Below are positions 8,855-18,528 of a stretch of 64,000 bases of DNA, piece after piece (within the stretch, counting starts at the first letter, position 1; each line of letters starts with the position of its first letter). The notes below the pieces were generated by a model. It had not been told where the DNA came from, ran no database searches, and saw nothing but the letters and a program-made list of their open reading frames with translations. Origin of the DNA: Hyphomicrobiales bacterium (lineage in GTDB: Bacteria > Pseudomonadota > Alphaproteobacteria > Rhizobiales > Xanthobacteraceae); contig JAKFVL010000003.1 in the NCBI GenBank assembly GCA_021732215.1, forward strand, positions 62,001 through 126,000, written 5' to 3'. The position numbers were made by a program, and so were the translations under genes.

Positions 8855-9286
8855 ATCCCGCCCCCTTGAGAGGGGCGATACGCGATCGTCACGGATTGCG
8901 GGGCGGGAGGCGGTGGACGCTGTGGCGTTCGATTCGCCGTGACGTGTGTGGGCTTGCTCATGCACCGACCGGCGATGACGGCCACGCCGCAGCGGACTGG
9001 CTGAAGTCGTGTTACCCCGGGGCATCGCCTTGCCCCGCAGCGGCGGATTACTCAGGTTCGCCCGCCGGGGGTTTCTCACGAAATAGGCCGTTAACACCAC
9101 TGCGTGCGGAACGCCGGATGCCTCCGGTGTGACCGTGGTGACTACGCTCGTGTGCCAAAATCTCATTTGCGCACGAGACTGCGGACGCATCGCGCGTCCG
9201 GTGTTCCGCGCGCCCTCTTGCGGGGCGGGAGCGAGAATCAGACGACGGCGCCCCCGCGCCTCAAACAACAGGGGTGGCTACGCACG
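8855..9286. repeat. Degenerate intergenic repeat, no intact gene
   Basis: Within the 956-bp gap 8623-9578 this stretch contains only short, unconvincing open frames. Its opening (CCCGCCCCCTTGAGAGGGGC), an internal frame starting MRGAIRDRH, and a closing GCGCACGAGACTGCGG tract look like a noncoding repeat I remember as common in Bradyrhizobium-type genomes. That identification is from memory and needs a search. Confidence 0.5.
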
Positions 9287-9400
9287 TCGTCATTCCGGGG
9301 CGTGCGAAGCACGAAGCCGGAATCCATGTCTCAGCAAACTCTGAGCACATGGTAAGATGGATCCGGGTCTGCGCCTGTCGGCGCATCCCGGAATGACGAG
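9287..9400. repeat. REP-like inverted repeat (CGTCATTCCGGGG family)
   Basis: Bounded by CGTCATTCCGGGG at the left and the complementary CCCGGAATGACG at the right, with internal CATGTCTCAG and AAGATGGAT blocks also found in the element at 60208-60288. It is a dispersed palindromic element with no coding content. Confidence 0.75.
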
Positions 9401-9455
9401 GGAGATTCAAGCCCGGCAGTGACGAGAGAGAGCTGCGTGCAACAACATCGGTGCG

Positions 9456-9570
9456 CTCCCTCTCCCCGCCTGCGGGGAGAGGGTTGGGGTGAGGGGCGAA
9501 ACGTGCTCAGCGAAGCCCCCCTCACCCGCTCGTTGCACTCGCGACCTCTCCCCGCTGGCGGGGAGAGGTG
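9456..9570. repeat. Paired hairpin repeat (CTCTCCCCGC family)
   Basis: Two short hairpins, CTCTCCCCGCCTGCGGGGAG near 9459 and CTCTCCCCGCTGGCGGGGAG near 9546, flank TTGGGGTGAGGGG and its complement CCCCTCACCC. The whole forms a larger inverted repeat next to the thioesterase gene stop. It is a common dispersed element type in alphaproteobacteria. Confidence 0.75.
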
Positions 9571-9578
9571 AAGGTAGT

Positions 9579-10052
9579 TCAACCTCGCATCATGAATGGC
9601 TTCAGCCGTTCGAGAAGTTCCGGCGTCAGCGGCGTCGGCTTGCGGGTGTGCTCATCGACCATCACCGTGGTCGACGTCGCCGACGCCACGCAGCGGCCCT
9701 CGCTGAACACCGCCTGATCGAATGTTACCGATGTGCGTCCGGTTTTGGTCACGCCCAGTCCAAGCTGCACGTCGCCCGGCCAATGCAGCTCGGCGCGGAA
9801 ATGAATGTCGAGGCGGACCAGCACCCAGCCCAAGCCCTGCGGCGTCAGCCCGTAATCCGGATTGCGCACCAGCATCACGCGGCTGGTTTCGAGATAGGTC
9901 GAATAGACGGCGTTGTTGACGTGCTGGTTGGGATCGAGGTCGGCATAGCGGACATTGTCCGCCAGACGATAGGGATAGTCCTCCAGCCTTGGCTCGGATT
10001 TCGGCGCGGGTTGCCGGGAAGCGGGTATGTTCACAGACGGGTCTCCGGACAT
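9579..10052 (-). CDS. Acyl-CoA thioesterase, 4HBT/YbgC-like hot-dog fold
   Basis: A 157-residue thioesterase-like protein. After about 30 residues of N-terminal extension comes the hot-dog signature VRYADLDPNQHVNNAVY, whose Asp (D in LDPNQH) is the catalytic residue of the 4-hydroxybenzoyl-CoA thioesterase/YbgC/FadM group. YSTYLETSR and IHFRAELHWPGD match the following helix and strands. The expected reaction is hydrolysis of an acyl-CoA thioester in the cytoplasm; the acyl group is unknown. The ATG at 10052 is used; a GTG nine bases earlier (10061) is possible. It is divergent from the ferredoxin-NADP reductase gene, with a 136-bp gap. Confidence 0.85.
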   Translation of the reverse strand: MSGDPSVNIPASRQPAPKSEPRLEDYPYRLADNVRYADLDPNQHVNNAVYSTYLETSRVMLVRNPDYGLTPQGLGWVLVRLDIHFRAELHWPGDVQLGLGVTKTGRTSVTFDQAVFSEGRCVASATSTTVMVDEHTRKPTPLTPELLERLKPFMMRG

Positions 10053-10065
10053 CCCCGCCACGTAG

Positions 10066-11232
<1,167 letters not shown>

Positions 11233-11262
11233 CGCAAGCGCCGTTCCGGCCCATGGAGGCAC

Positions 11263-12216
11263 ATGATGGCGCGGGTGCTCGTGACCGGTGCGACCGGCTT
11301 CGTCGGGTCCGCGCTGATTGATCGGCTCGCATCGCTCGATGGTTTTGATCCGGTCGCGGCGGTCCGGCGCACAGGTCTGGTCTTGCCCGCGGGTGCCGAG
11401 CAGGTTCATCTGCGAGACCTTTCCGAACTTGCCTCGAAACTCGACGGCATCGACGCTATCATGCACTGCGCCGCCCGCGTTCATGTGATGAGCGACAGCG
11501 CTGTCGATCCGCTGACCGAATTCCGCAGCGTCAACACGGAGGCGACATTGCAACTGGCCGAAGCGGCAGCGCGGGCGGGCGTCCGCCGCTTCCTGTTTCT
11601 CAGTTCGATCAAGGCGAGCGGAGAGGAAACCCTCGCCGCGCCGTTCACCGAATTGACGCCGCCGCAACCGGAAACGCCTTACGGTCAATCGAAACTGGAA
11701 GCTGAAACCGGATTGCGCCGCATCGCAGAACAAACCGGACTTGAGGTTGTCATCGTTCGTCCGCCGCTGGTCTATGCGGCGCATGCAGGCGGAAATTTTG
11801 CCCGGTTGCTGCGATGGCTGCATCGCGGATGGCCGCTGCCGCTGGCATCGGTCGACAACAGGCGCAGCTATATTGCGCTTGAGAATCTCGTCGATGTCTG
11901 CGTGCGCGGCATCGTCCATCCGAAAGCCGCGAATGAGCTGTTTCTGGTGTCCGACGGCGAGGATCTGTCGACGCCGGAGCTGTTGCGGACGATAGCAGAT
12001 GGAATGGGCAGGCGGGCGTCGAGTTTGCCGTTTCCCGTGCCGCTGATCCGGCTGGCCGCGAGTTTGCTCGGGCGAGACGAGGCTGCGCGTCAGGTTTGCA
12101 GTTCGCTCGCGGTTGACAGCGGCAAGGTGCGCATGATGCTTGACTGGCTTCCGCCGCTCGGCACGCATGCGGCACTCAAAGCCGCAGGCGCTGCATTTGC
12201 CGCTGCAAGGCGTTGA
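11263..12216 (+). CDS. NAD-dependent epimerase/dehydratase (extended SDR)
   Basis: A 317-residue extended short-chain dehydrogenase. The NAD(P)-binding motif TGATGFVG is at the N-terminus, a Ser in LFLSSIKASG and the YxxxK pair in YGQSKLEAE form the catalytic set, and VVIVRPPLVYA is the usual substrate-domain strand. Members epimerise or dehydrate nucleotide sugars or reduce sterol-like ketones; nothing here fixes the substrate. The ATG at 11263 is 7 bases after GGAGG, and a second ATG follows directly at 11266. It is 30 bases after the reductase gene and may be co-transcribed. It converges on the SGNH hydrolase gene. Confidence 0.88.
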   Translation: MMARVLVTGATGFVGSALIDRLASLDGFDPVAAVRRTGLVLPAGAEQVHLRDLSELASKLDGIDAIMHCAARVHVMSDSAVDPLTEFRSVNTEATLQLAEAAARAGVRRFLFLSSIKASGEETLAAPFTELTPPQPETPYGQSKLEAETGLRRIAEQTGLEVVIVRPPLVYAAHAGGNFARLLRWLHRGWPLPLASVDNRRSYIALENLVDVCVRGIVHPKAANELFLVSDGEDLSTPELLRTIADGMGRRASSLPFPVPLIRLAASLLGRDEAARQVCSSLAVDSGKVRMMLDWLPPLGTHAALKAAGAAFAAARR

Positions 12217-12230
12217 CCTCCGGGTGTGAG

Positions 12231-14186
12231 CTAACGCTGGAAAGCATTATCCGGCAGCGGTTGACGAGTGACGTCGCCTTCGTTCGCGGCAAGCCCCAGA
12301 ATATCCGTGATGGCCGGCCACGCCGCATCTGCCATCGCGGCGTGGCCCTCGGCGGTCGGATGAATTGCGCCACCATAAACCGCTGACAGAATACCCCACG
12401 TCGCGTCGTGGATGTCAGACGGTTGCCCCGATACGCCTTGCGGATATGTCATCGCAGTGAAGTAGCTGTCGTTGGCGTCCCGTATCCATCGGGCGCGCGG
12501 CGCATAGGCGCGAAATTCGCTGGCGCCGCGGCCGCAGGCCATCGGTGAATTGGCGGCTTCGACGAGGTCGGTGTTGAAGCTGTCGCCCTTGGCCGAGAAG
12601 CACTGGCGGTCGAATTCCGGGTCGGTCGCCGAGCGCGCGCAGAAACCGTGATCGTTGAATTCGCCAAGGTGACTGTCGACGAACGTCATGCGATCGCGGG
12701 CGGGATCCTTGCACAGAATGCCGCCGCCGCAGGTGGCGATGTTGCGCAACTGGGGCAGGAATTCGCTCTGCACATAGTCGGAAACCACCCCGAGCCGGCG
12801 CGGATCGGCGTTGAACGACGGATGGACGTCAAAGCCGCCAGGGCCTCCCGTGCAGGTTGTGCCGTTCGCATAGGTCGGATTGGCATAGGATGTGAAAATC
12901 ACTTTTGACATGTCGGCGCCGATCAGCGGCTTCAGTGCCTCGCGCAATTTGCCGAAGCGCTGCGGAAGTTCGCGTGCGAGGGCCTTTCGCGACTCGTCGA
13001 CCGTGCCCATGACGCCGCCGCGGCGGGTCAGCGCCCGCTCGGTGCCGCCATCGACGATCACGTCGGCGACGAGGCCGGAGAAATTGATATCGTTGGCGCC
13101 GATCGAGAGCAGAATCAGATCGAGTTGCCGGGCGGGCTGACGGCGCTTTGCGGCAGTCAGAGCCTCGCGCAGTTCCGTGACCTGGGCGCTGACCGTCGTT
13201 TCGCAGTTGATGGCATTGCGCGTGACGAGGCATTCGCGGCCGCGCTGGGAGCCGAGCAAACCTTCGGTTACCGTCGCGCCGGTGCAGGCGAGCGGCAGAA
13301 AGGTCACCGCGATATGCGGGTGCTGAACCGAGAGCGCGATCGCGGCGCGGGTCTGGTAGCTGTAGAGCGAGCGATGACAGGCCTGATTGGACCACTGCGC
13401 GCTGCGGCGTTGCCAGCCGTTCAGCGCATCCGAACCCGAATTTTCGCAAGCGCGCGTTCCGGTAAAGCCGGCACGACTCGGGCGAAAATACTGCGACGTC
13501 GGGCCACCGAGATAGGAGCGAAAACAAAAGCCTTCGTCTGCGAGCGCCACCGGGCGATCAGGATTGCCTTCTCCGGATGCGACGGAATCGCCGAGGCCAG
13601 CGATCAGCACGTCGCGCACGGTGATGTCGGTGGCGACCCGCTGAGACGCTTCGCTGCCGCTCGATACATCGACAGAGGCGGCTGTCGGCTTGCCATAGCG
13701 GACCCGCAGATTGACAGGCTCGCTGCAATCCGCCGACGACTGCCGCGGACCATCGCCATCGTCGAATGCCCAGGCGCAGATAGCGCCGACAGGGACGTTG
13801 CCGGTGAGCCGCACCGTGACGGGGTGATCGGCGGGCGTCAGGTAGCTTTCCTTGACGCCGTCGCGTGTGCACGGCTCGCTGACGCTGCCAAGTTGATCGA
13901 TGCACAGACGGGACAGCGTATTGCGCGCCCAGCCGCGGCCGTCGCTCTGAACGGCAAGCGCCTGTTCGGATGCCAGGATCGTGCGGTTGCGAAGCGCTTC
14001 GGCGTGGAGCGCAAAATCGCGCTCCTCGCGGAACATGCGGAAGCGGTTGCGCACCTCCCATGTGATCTGGATCGGTGGGCCGGCGGTGGTCTGGACAGCC
14101 CCCTGGGCATTCGCAGGAGCGGGATTACCGGCGGCGAATGCTCCGAATACAGAGAGTGCGAGTACGAACGCAGAAAAACGGGTCAT
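12231..14186 (-). CDS. Secreted SGNH/GDSL-family hydrolase
   Basis: A protein of about 651 residues with a signal peptide (MTRFSAFVLALSVFGAFAAG, cleavage near PANAQ). After an N-terminal domain of about 150 residues of unknown role, the SGNH blocks appear: block I LIAGLGDSVASGEGN with nucleophile Ser, block III LLSIGANDINFS with Asn, and block V HPTAEGHAAMA with the Asp/His region changed to HPTAEGH. Many cysteines (CxxR, TACT-like) suggest disulfides in the periplasm or outside. Expected activity is ester or lipid hydrolysis, substrate unknown. It is far longer than a simple GDSL lipase. An ATG 18 bases upstream (14204) is an alternative start. It is convergent with the epimerase gene. Confidence 0.85.
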   Translation of the reverse strand: MTRFSAFVLALSVFGAFAAGNPAPANAQGAVQTTAGPPIQITWEVRNRFRMFREERDFALHAEALRNRTILASEQALAVQSDGRGWARNTLSRLCIDQLGSVSEPCTRDGVKESYLTPADHPVTVRLTGNVPVGAICAWAFDDGDGPRQSSADCSEPVNLRVRYGKPTAASVDVSSGSEASQRVATDITVRDVLIAGLGDSVASGEGNPDRPVALADEGFCFRSYLGGPTSQYFRPSRAGFTGTRACENSGSDALNGWQRRSAQWSNQACHRSLYSYQTRAAIALSVQHPHIAVTFLPLACTGATVTEGLLGSQRGRECLVTRNAINCETTVSAQVTELREALTAAKRRQPARQLDLILLSIGANDINFSGLVADVIVDGGTERALTRRGGVMGTVDESRKALARELPQRFGKLREALKPLIGADMSKVIFTSYANPTYANGTTCTGGPGGFDVHPSFNADPRRLGVVSDYVQSEFLPQLRNIATCGGGILCKDPARDRMTFVDSHLGEFNDHGFCARSATDPEFDRQCFSAKGDSFNTDLVEAANSPMACGRGASEFRAYAPRARWIRDANDSYFTAMTYPQGVSGQPSDIHDATWGILSAVYGGAIHPTAEGHAAMADAAWPAITDILGLAANEGDVTRQPLPDNAFQR

Positions 14187-14250
14187 GGGACGCTTTGATC
14201 CCATGGTTGGGGCAGAAGTATGGGAGTTATGCCCCTTCCATGGCGGCGCT

Positions 14251-15312
14251 TCATCGCCCGTCCGGCATATGGGAGCGTCTTTTTGCCGGCTGCGGGACTG
14301 CGGCGCGGGGATCGATCTGCCCGTTCTTCTTGCGTTCGATCCAGGGCTGAATCACGCTCAACCACAGCTCGCGGATACCCATGATCGAGATCGAGATGGC
14401 GAACGGGATCAGGAAGTACAGGATACGGAACACCAGGAGCGATGCCAGCAGTTGCTCCTTCGGAAACTCGTCGAGGCCGACCAGCATGGCGGCATCGAAT
14501 ACGCCGAGGCTGCCGGGAGCGTGGCTGGCGAAACCGAGCAGGGTGGCGAGAATGAAAACCACCGACATCGAGACAAAATCGATCTGCGGCGTGGCGGGCA
14601 GCAGAAGATACATTGCCAGCGAGCAAAAGCCGAGATCGACGACGCCAATCAGGATCTGCAGCAGTGTCAGCGGCGCCGATGGCAGCACCACCTTCCAGCC
14701 ATTCTGGCCCAACTCGCGCTGGCCGCGCGACAACCAGATCAGATAGATTGCTATCGCGGTGAGGAAGCCCACACCGATCAGCCGGTTGACCGAGACAGGG
14801 AGCAGATCGATTTCTGCCGCGGCCGCCGGATGCCAGATCATTCCGATGCCAAGCACGAACGTGTTGCCGAGCCAGAAGGTGAGGCCGGATATGAAACATA
14901 TCTTTGCGACGTCGATCGCGGACAGTCCGTAATCGGAATAGATGCGGAAACGGATGGCGCCACCGGTGAACACCGTGGCCCCGATGTTATGGCCGATGGT
15001 GTAGCTGGTAAAACTCGAGAGCGCGGCGATCCGGTAGGGAACGTGACGCTTCTCGATCGTGCGCAAAGCGAAAAAATCGTAGAACGTCAGGGTTGCGAAT
15101 GCGCCCATCACACAGAGCGCCGCAAGCGCGACCTGTCCCGGCTTCATCTCCGTCAGAGCAGTGAGAACGATCGCGGCATCGACGCCCTTCAGCGTGCGAA
15201 TGAGATGCACCACTGCAAGGGTGATGATCGCGAGGCTTGCGGCGATGCCAACCCGCTTCCAGCCAATCTTCTCGTTGAAGAAGCGCCGGCAGGCGCTCAG
15301 CAACTCACGCAT
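14251..15312 (-). CDS. Lysylphosphatidylglycerol-synthase-type flippase domain membrane protein (UPF0104)
   Basis: A 353-residue integral membrane protein with about eight hydrophobic helices and no soluble aminoacyl-transferase domain. Family-like motifs are SYTIGHNIGATVFTGGAIRFR in the first half (an IGH-N-G-G-R pattern) and LGFASHAPGSLGVFDAAML in the second half (PGGLGV-like). These match the transmembrane domain of MprF and stand-alone UPF0104/AglD2 proteins, which are thought to flip lipids; the substrate is unknown. The ATG at 15312 is preceded by GGGAGG at 6-7 bases, which fixes the start. The basic C-terminus (RKKNGQ, AKRRS) is cytoplasmic by the positive-inside rule. Confidence 0.85.
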   Translation of the reverse strand: MRELLSACRRFFNEKIGWKRVGIAASLAIITLAVVHLIRTLKGVDAAIVLTALTEMKPGQVALAALCVMGAFATLTFYDFFALRTIEKRHVPYRIAALSSFTSYTIGHNIGATVFTGGAIRFRIYSDYGLSAIDVAKICFISGLTFWLGNTFVLGIGMIWHPAAAAEIDLLPVSVNRLIGVGFLTAIAIYLIWLSRGQRELGQNGWKVVLPSAPLTLLQILIGVVDLGFCSLAMYLLLPATPQIDFVSMSVVFILATLLGFASHAPGSLGVFDAAMLVGLDEFPKEQLLASLLVFRILYFLIPFAISISIMGIRELWLSVIQPWIERKKNGQIDPRAAVPQPAKRRSHMPDGR

Positions 15313-15394
15313 AGAACCTCCCGGCAGGGGCGAACAACACTCAAAGCCGATTGAGGCAGGATCGTGCAAGCGGCTGGAAATTCGTTCATATCGC

Positions 15395-15419
15395 GGAACT
15401 CATAACGGAAAAATGCGTC
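15395..15419 (+). promoter_or_regulatory. Possible EcfG general-stress promoter
   Basis: GGAAC at 15395, a 16-base spacer, then CGTC at 15416, close to the alphaproteobacterial EcfG pattern GGAAC-N16/17-CGTT. It sits in the 357-bp gap 15313-15669, which otherwise shows no gene, 250 bases before the DUF892 gene. One mismatch and the long leader keep confidence low. Confidence 0.3.
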
Positions 15420-15669
15420 AATTGGCAATGCGGATCGCTCTTGACAGAGCCTTTGAGGAGCAAGGTAAACGGCATCGCTGTCACAACTTCTTCATACCGC
15501 CGCCGCCGCAATTCCCCGCGATCACCATTCAATACGGAAATGATCCAGCTCGCTACGGACAGGAACATATGACGGAGCCGTCGGTTAGCAATGGGCATCC
15601 GCAAACAGCCGGGTTGATTCTCGCAAGCTCTTGCTTCCGCCAAGACCCGGCACTCAACGGAGAAACGGG

Positions 15670-16176
15670 ATGGGATTGTTTACGAAAGACATCAAAACCA
15701 TGGACGACCTGTTCGTCCATCAGCTTCAGGATATCTATTACGCCGAGCGTCAGCTTGTGAAGATGCTTCCGAAGATGGCGGAAAAAGCGACCGACCCATT
15801 CCTCAAACAGGGCTTTCTCGCTCACCTTGAGGAAACCAAAGGGCAGGTCAAGCGGCTCGAACAAGTGTTCGAGATGCACGGTGCGGAGGTCAAGTCGGTC
15901 GCATGCCCTGCCATCGATGGCATCATCGAGGAGGCCGATGACGTGGCCGGTGAGGTCGAGGACAAGGATGTGCTCGATGCTGCGTTGATTGCGGCTGCGC
16001 AGGCGGTGGAGCATTACGAGATTGCCCGCTATGGCACGCTGATCGCATGGGCAAAACAGCTCGGCCGCAAGGACTGCGCGAGCGTTCTGCAAAAGACGCT
16101 CGATGAGGAAAAAGCGGCCGACGGCAAGCTCGATTTGCTGGCACAGTCCAGTATCAATCTGCGTGCAGCAAGCTAG
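15670..16176 (+). CDS. DUF892 / YciE-type ferritin-like protein
   Basis: A 168-residue helical protein of the YciE/YciF (DUF892) group. MDDLFVHQLQDIYYAERQLVKMLPKMAEKA and AQAVEHYEIARYGTL supply the Glu and Glu-xx-His residues that bind a di-iron centre in this ferritin-like fold. The family is commonly stress-induced in proteobacteria and its exact reaction is unknown. The start at ATG 15670 follows GAGAAACGGG and gives MGLFTKDIKTM, the usual N-terminus; residues upstream of it are not family-like. It is followed by a convergent small membrane protein gene. The neighbouring universal stress and SixA genes make a loose stress-related group. Confidence 0.9.
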   Translation: MGLFTKDIKTMDDLFVHQLQDIYYAERQLVKMLPKMAEKATDPFLKQGFLAHLEETKGQVKRLEQVFEMHGAEVKSVACPAIDGIIEEADDVAGEVEDKDVLDAALIAAAQAVEHYEIARYGTLIAWAKQLGRKDCASVLQKTLDEEKAADGKLDLLAQSSINLRAAS

Positions 16177-16240
16177 TTTGCGAATTCGGGATGACGCCGG
16201 ATCGGCATGGCCGATGCGGCGTTTCCGTTGGCAGCAAAGA

Positions 16241-16669
16241 TCAGGACTTGCGCAGTGCGAAATGCGCTCCGCAGAACGCCATCAATCCACCGAGGCAAAG
16301 CGCCGCAAGTCCAGCGATCACGCCCGCGATGGTCGGGATCGGGCTGGGACCAGCCGCAGCCTGACCTGCGCCCGCAAGCAGCAGCACCACGATGCCGATC
16401 AGCAATTGCCGCATGCGTTGCGTAATCTGTCCCGAAATGGCGCTGTCCATCAATGTGGCTGTGACATAGCCGCCCACAAACGCAACTGTTGCAATCAGCC
16501 ACCATGCGACCGCGGCGCCGGCCGGGATCGCTCCGCCAGGACGCCACAATCCGCCGAGATCGAGACCGAAACGTGCGCCCAGCATGTGGACCGCGAGCGC
16601 GAGCAGCACGCCAGACAGCATGGCGCCGGCGAGGATCAGGCGTCGCGGGAAATAGGTCGATTTGTCCAT
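16241..16669 (-). CDS. Small four-helix membrane protein, function unknown
   Basis: A 142-residue protein that is almost entirely hydrophobic: four predicted membrane helices at about residues 10-29, 53-75, 85-105 and 112-136, with short loops. The N-terminus MDKSTYFPRRL is basic and probably cytoplasmic. No enzyme motif is visible and I do not recognise the family. The Arg-containing loop between helices 2 and 3 (GQITQRMRQL) is the only polar stretch. It begins at ATG 16669 and ends 64 bases from the DUF892 gene on the opposite strand. Codon use looks native. It is a real gene by frame length and GC pattern but of unassigned function. Confidence 0.7.
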   Translation of the reverse strand: MDKSTYFPRRLILAGAMLSGVLLALAVHMLGARFGLDLGGLWRPGGAIPAGAAVAWWLIATVAFVGGYVTATLMDSAISGQITQRMRQLLIGIVVLLLAGAGQAAAGPSPIPTIAGVIAGLAALCLGGLMAFCGAHFALRKS

Positions 16670-16789
16670 CGGCGCTTCACTGTCCGCTGCTGCGTGCTAT
16701 GCGAGCGTTTGTAGGATAGGGTGGGACGCGCGCGCAAGCGGCGACAACCTTTCTATTGTTCGGCGGTGGTCTTGTCCGATAACTCAGTG

Positions 16790-17356
16790 ATGAATGGCCG
16801 GCTCGAGTATACGTACAAAGCCTCCCTGATCGGATCGGCATACCGGTTCGAACTCATCGACAACGAATTGCACTGGCACGTCGGCAGACGATCCGGCGTG
16901 TGGCCGCTCGCGTCGATTGCGCTGGTGCGATTGTCATACCGGCCGGTATCGATGCAGTCGCGGCGCTTTCGCACCGACATATACAATGAGCGCGGCGAGA
17001 GACTTTCGATCCTCTCGACCACCTGGCAAACGGTGGCTCTGATGGAGCCGCAGGATAGCAGCTATCGGGAGTTCGTACTGACCTTGCATCGGCGTCTGAA
17101 ATCCATCGGCAGCAGTGCCAGCTTCGTCGCCGGCCTCTTGCCCTGGGTCTATCAGGCCGGGCTTGGGGTGCTTGCTCTCGTCGCCGTTGCGATCGTCGGA
17201 ATGTTTGCGCGCGCCATCTGGACGGGGCTTTGGGCCGGCGCAGCCTTTGTCGTCGCGTTCGCCGCACTGTTTGTCTGGCAGGTGGGCGGCTTCATGCGCC
17301 GCAATCGGCCACGCAGCTACGACGCACGCGATGTACCGGGCGATCTGGTGCCCTGA
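16790..17356 (+). CDS. Conserved-looking membrane protein with N-terminal soluble domain, function unknown
   Basis: A 188-residue protein. The first 115 residues are soluble with alternating strands (YRFELIDNELHWHVG, IALVRLSYRPV), resembling a PH-like or bacterial membrane-associated beta domain. Two membrane helices follow at about residues 121-144 and 146-168, then a basic tail MRRNRPRSYDARDVPGDLVP. The repeated hydrophobic hairpin followed by Arg suggests an inner-membrane protein with the beta domain in the cytoplasm. I do not recognise a named family. The ATG at 16790 was chosen because it begins the folded part; a GTG three bases earlier and an upstream ATG at 16721 are alternatives. 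Confidence 0.65.
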   Translation: MNGRLEYTYKASLIGSAYRFELIDNELHWHVGRRSGVWPLASIALVRLSYRPVSMQSRRFRTDIYNERGERLSILSTTWQTVALMEPQDSSYREFVLTLHRRLKSIGSSASFVAGLLPWVYQAGLGVLALVAVAIVGMFARAIWTGLWAGAAFVVAFAALFVWQVGGFMRRNRPRSYDARDVPGDLVP

Positions 17357-17364
17357 TAGCGCTT

Positions 17365-17790
17365 TTAGTGCCTGACGACCAGCACAGAGCAAGTCGCGTA
17401 GCGTACGACATGGCCGGCGTTGGAGCCCAGGAAATAGGTCTTCATTGCCGGGCGATGCGACGTCATCACAATAAGGTCCGCACCGATCTCGACGGCTTCC
17501 TCGAGGATTTCATGATAGATGCCGCCCTGCCGCACCACGCTCGAAATGCGCCTGGTTTCGATGCCCGACTCGCGCGCAACGATGGCAAGAGCATCCTCGG
17601 ACGACTGGCGTTGCTGCGTGTCAAAATCCGCCGGGACATATTCGGCGAGCATCACAGGCGTCATGGGAAGCACGTTCAGCAAGCGCACCGCGCCGTCATA
17701 GGTCTTGGACAAGGTCGCCGCGGTATCGATCGCGGGCTTGGCGAGGTCGGTGTCGGCCAGATCGATCGGGACCAGGATTGATTTGAACAT
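17365..17790 (-). CDS. Universal stress protein, UspA family
   Basis: A 141-residue single Usp domain. It begins with the canonical strand MFKSILVPIDLADTD, and the C-terminal MTSHRPAMKTYFLGSNAGHVVRY followed by SVLVVRH carries the nucleotide-binding G-x-N-x-G...S/T pattern (here LGSNAGHVV), so it is probably an ATP-binding member. Such proteins accumulate in stress and stationary phase in the cytoplasm. It lies 59 bases downstream of the SixA-like phosphatase gene on the same strand, so the two may be one transcript. The start ATG at 17790 is well placed with AAGGACGC-like sequence upstream on the minus strand. Confidence 0.9.
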   Translation of the reverse strand: MFKSILVPIDLADTDLAKPAIDTAATLSKTYDGAVRLLNVLPMTPVMLAEYVPADFDTQQRQSSEDALAIVARESGIETRRISSVVRQGGIYHEILEEAVEIGADLIVMTSHRPAMKTYFLGSNAGHVVRYATCSVLVVRH

Positions 17791-17849
17791 GAATGCCCTC
17801 GCTCAACATGCGTCCTTCAAATGCGAACAGGCAACTGTGCTTCCTGCGG

Positions 17850-18380
17850 TCAAAGACGCTCCGGCGTTTCCCGGAGCAGTTTCGGACTGACGAAGCGGAT
17901 CAGCGTGCCGCTGCGGAACGAGATATCGTCCCATCTTTTCAAATCGAAGGCGATGATCGCGGCGCCGCAGGTCGGCAGATTGTCCTGCAACTCCCGCAGA
18001 CCGTGCTTGTCGCCTCCAGAGACCAACGCGAGCGCCAGTTCATGCAGACCAGGATTGTGTGCGACGATCATCAGCCGTTTTGTAGCGGTCCCGGCGAAGC
18101 CGTGGATTGCCTGCAGAATGTCGGAAGGATCCGCATGGTAGAGGCCGGCGACGATCTCCACTTCCGTCCTGGGCAGAAGCGAGGCCATTTCATTCCAGGT
18201 CTCGCGTGCGCGTACCGCGCTCGAGACCAGTGCCCGATCGGGGGCGTCATGCGCTGCGAGCCATGAACCGATCCTGTTTGCATCGTCATGTCCGCGCGCA
18301 TCGAGGCGGCGGTCGTGATCGTTGCCGTTCGGACTATCCCGTTCGGTTTTCGCGTGCCGGAGCAGGATCAGACGCAGCAT
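17850..18380 (-). CDS. Histidine phosphatase family protein, SixA-like
   Basis: A 176-residue protein opening with MLRLILLRHAKTERD: the RHA motif contains the catalytic histidine of the phosphoglycerate-mutase-like phosphatases. SSAVRARETWNEM provides the second phosphate-binding arginine and IVAHNPGLHELA the second catalytic histidine. Size and motifs fit SixA, which dephosphorylates phosphohistidine on signalling or PTS proteins in Escherichia coli; the target here is unknown. It is upstream of the universal stress gene on the same strand and divergent from the FAD oxidoreductase gene, 148 bases apart. Confidence 0.88.
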   Translation of the reverse strand: MLRLILLRHAKTERDSPNGNDHDRRLDARGHDDANRIGSWLAAHDAPDRALVSSAVRARETWNEMASLLPRTEVEIVAGLYHADPSDILQAIHGFAGTATKRLMIVAHNPGLHELALALVSGGDKHGLRELQDNLPTCGAAIIAFDLKRWDDISFRSGTLIRFVSPKLLRETPERL

Positions 18381-18528
18381 ATGAAATTCTCATCGTCGTG
18401 ACTGGGCTCGGGCATTATCGCAAACGGCCCGTAATTATTGCCGGATTCGTTTCATGGTGCATCCCGACGATGGTTCGCCTTCAAGTCAAGCCGGTGACAA
18501 GGGGCGTTGCGATCCTTATGAACAGATC

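Noticed and set aside
8866-9132. Short frame beginning MRGAIRDRH as a gene
   Set aside because: Looks like a translated dispersed repeat; no ribosome site and neighbouring sequence is repeats.
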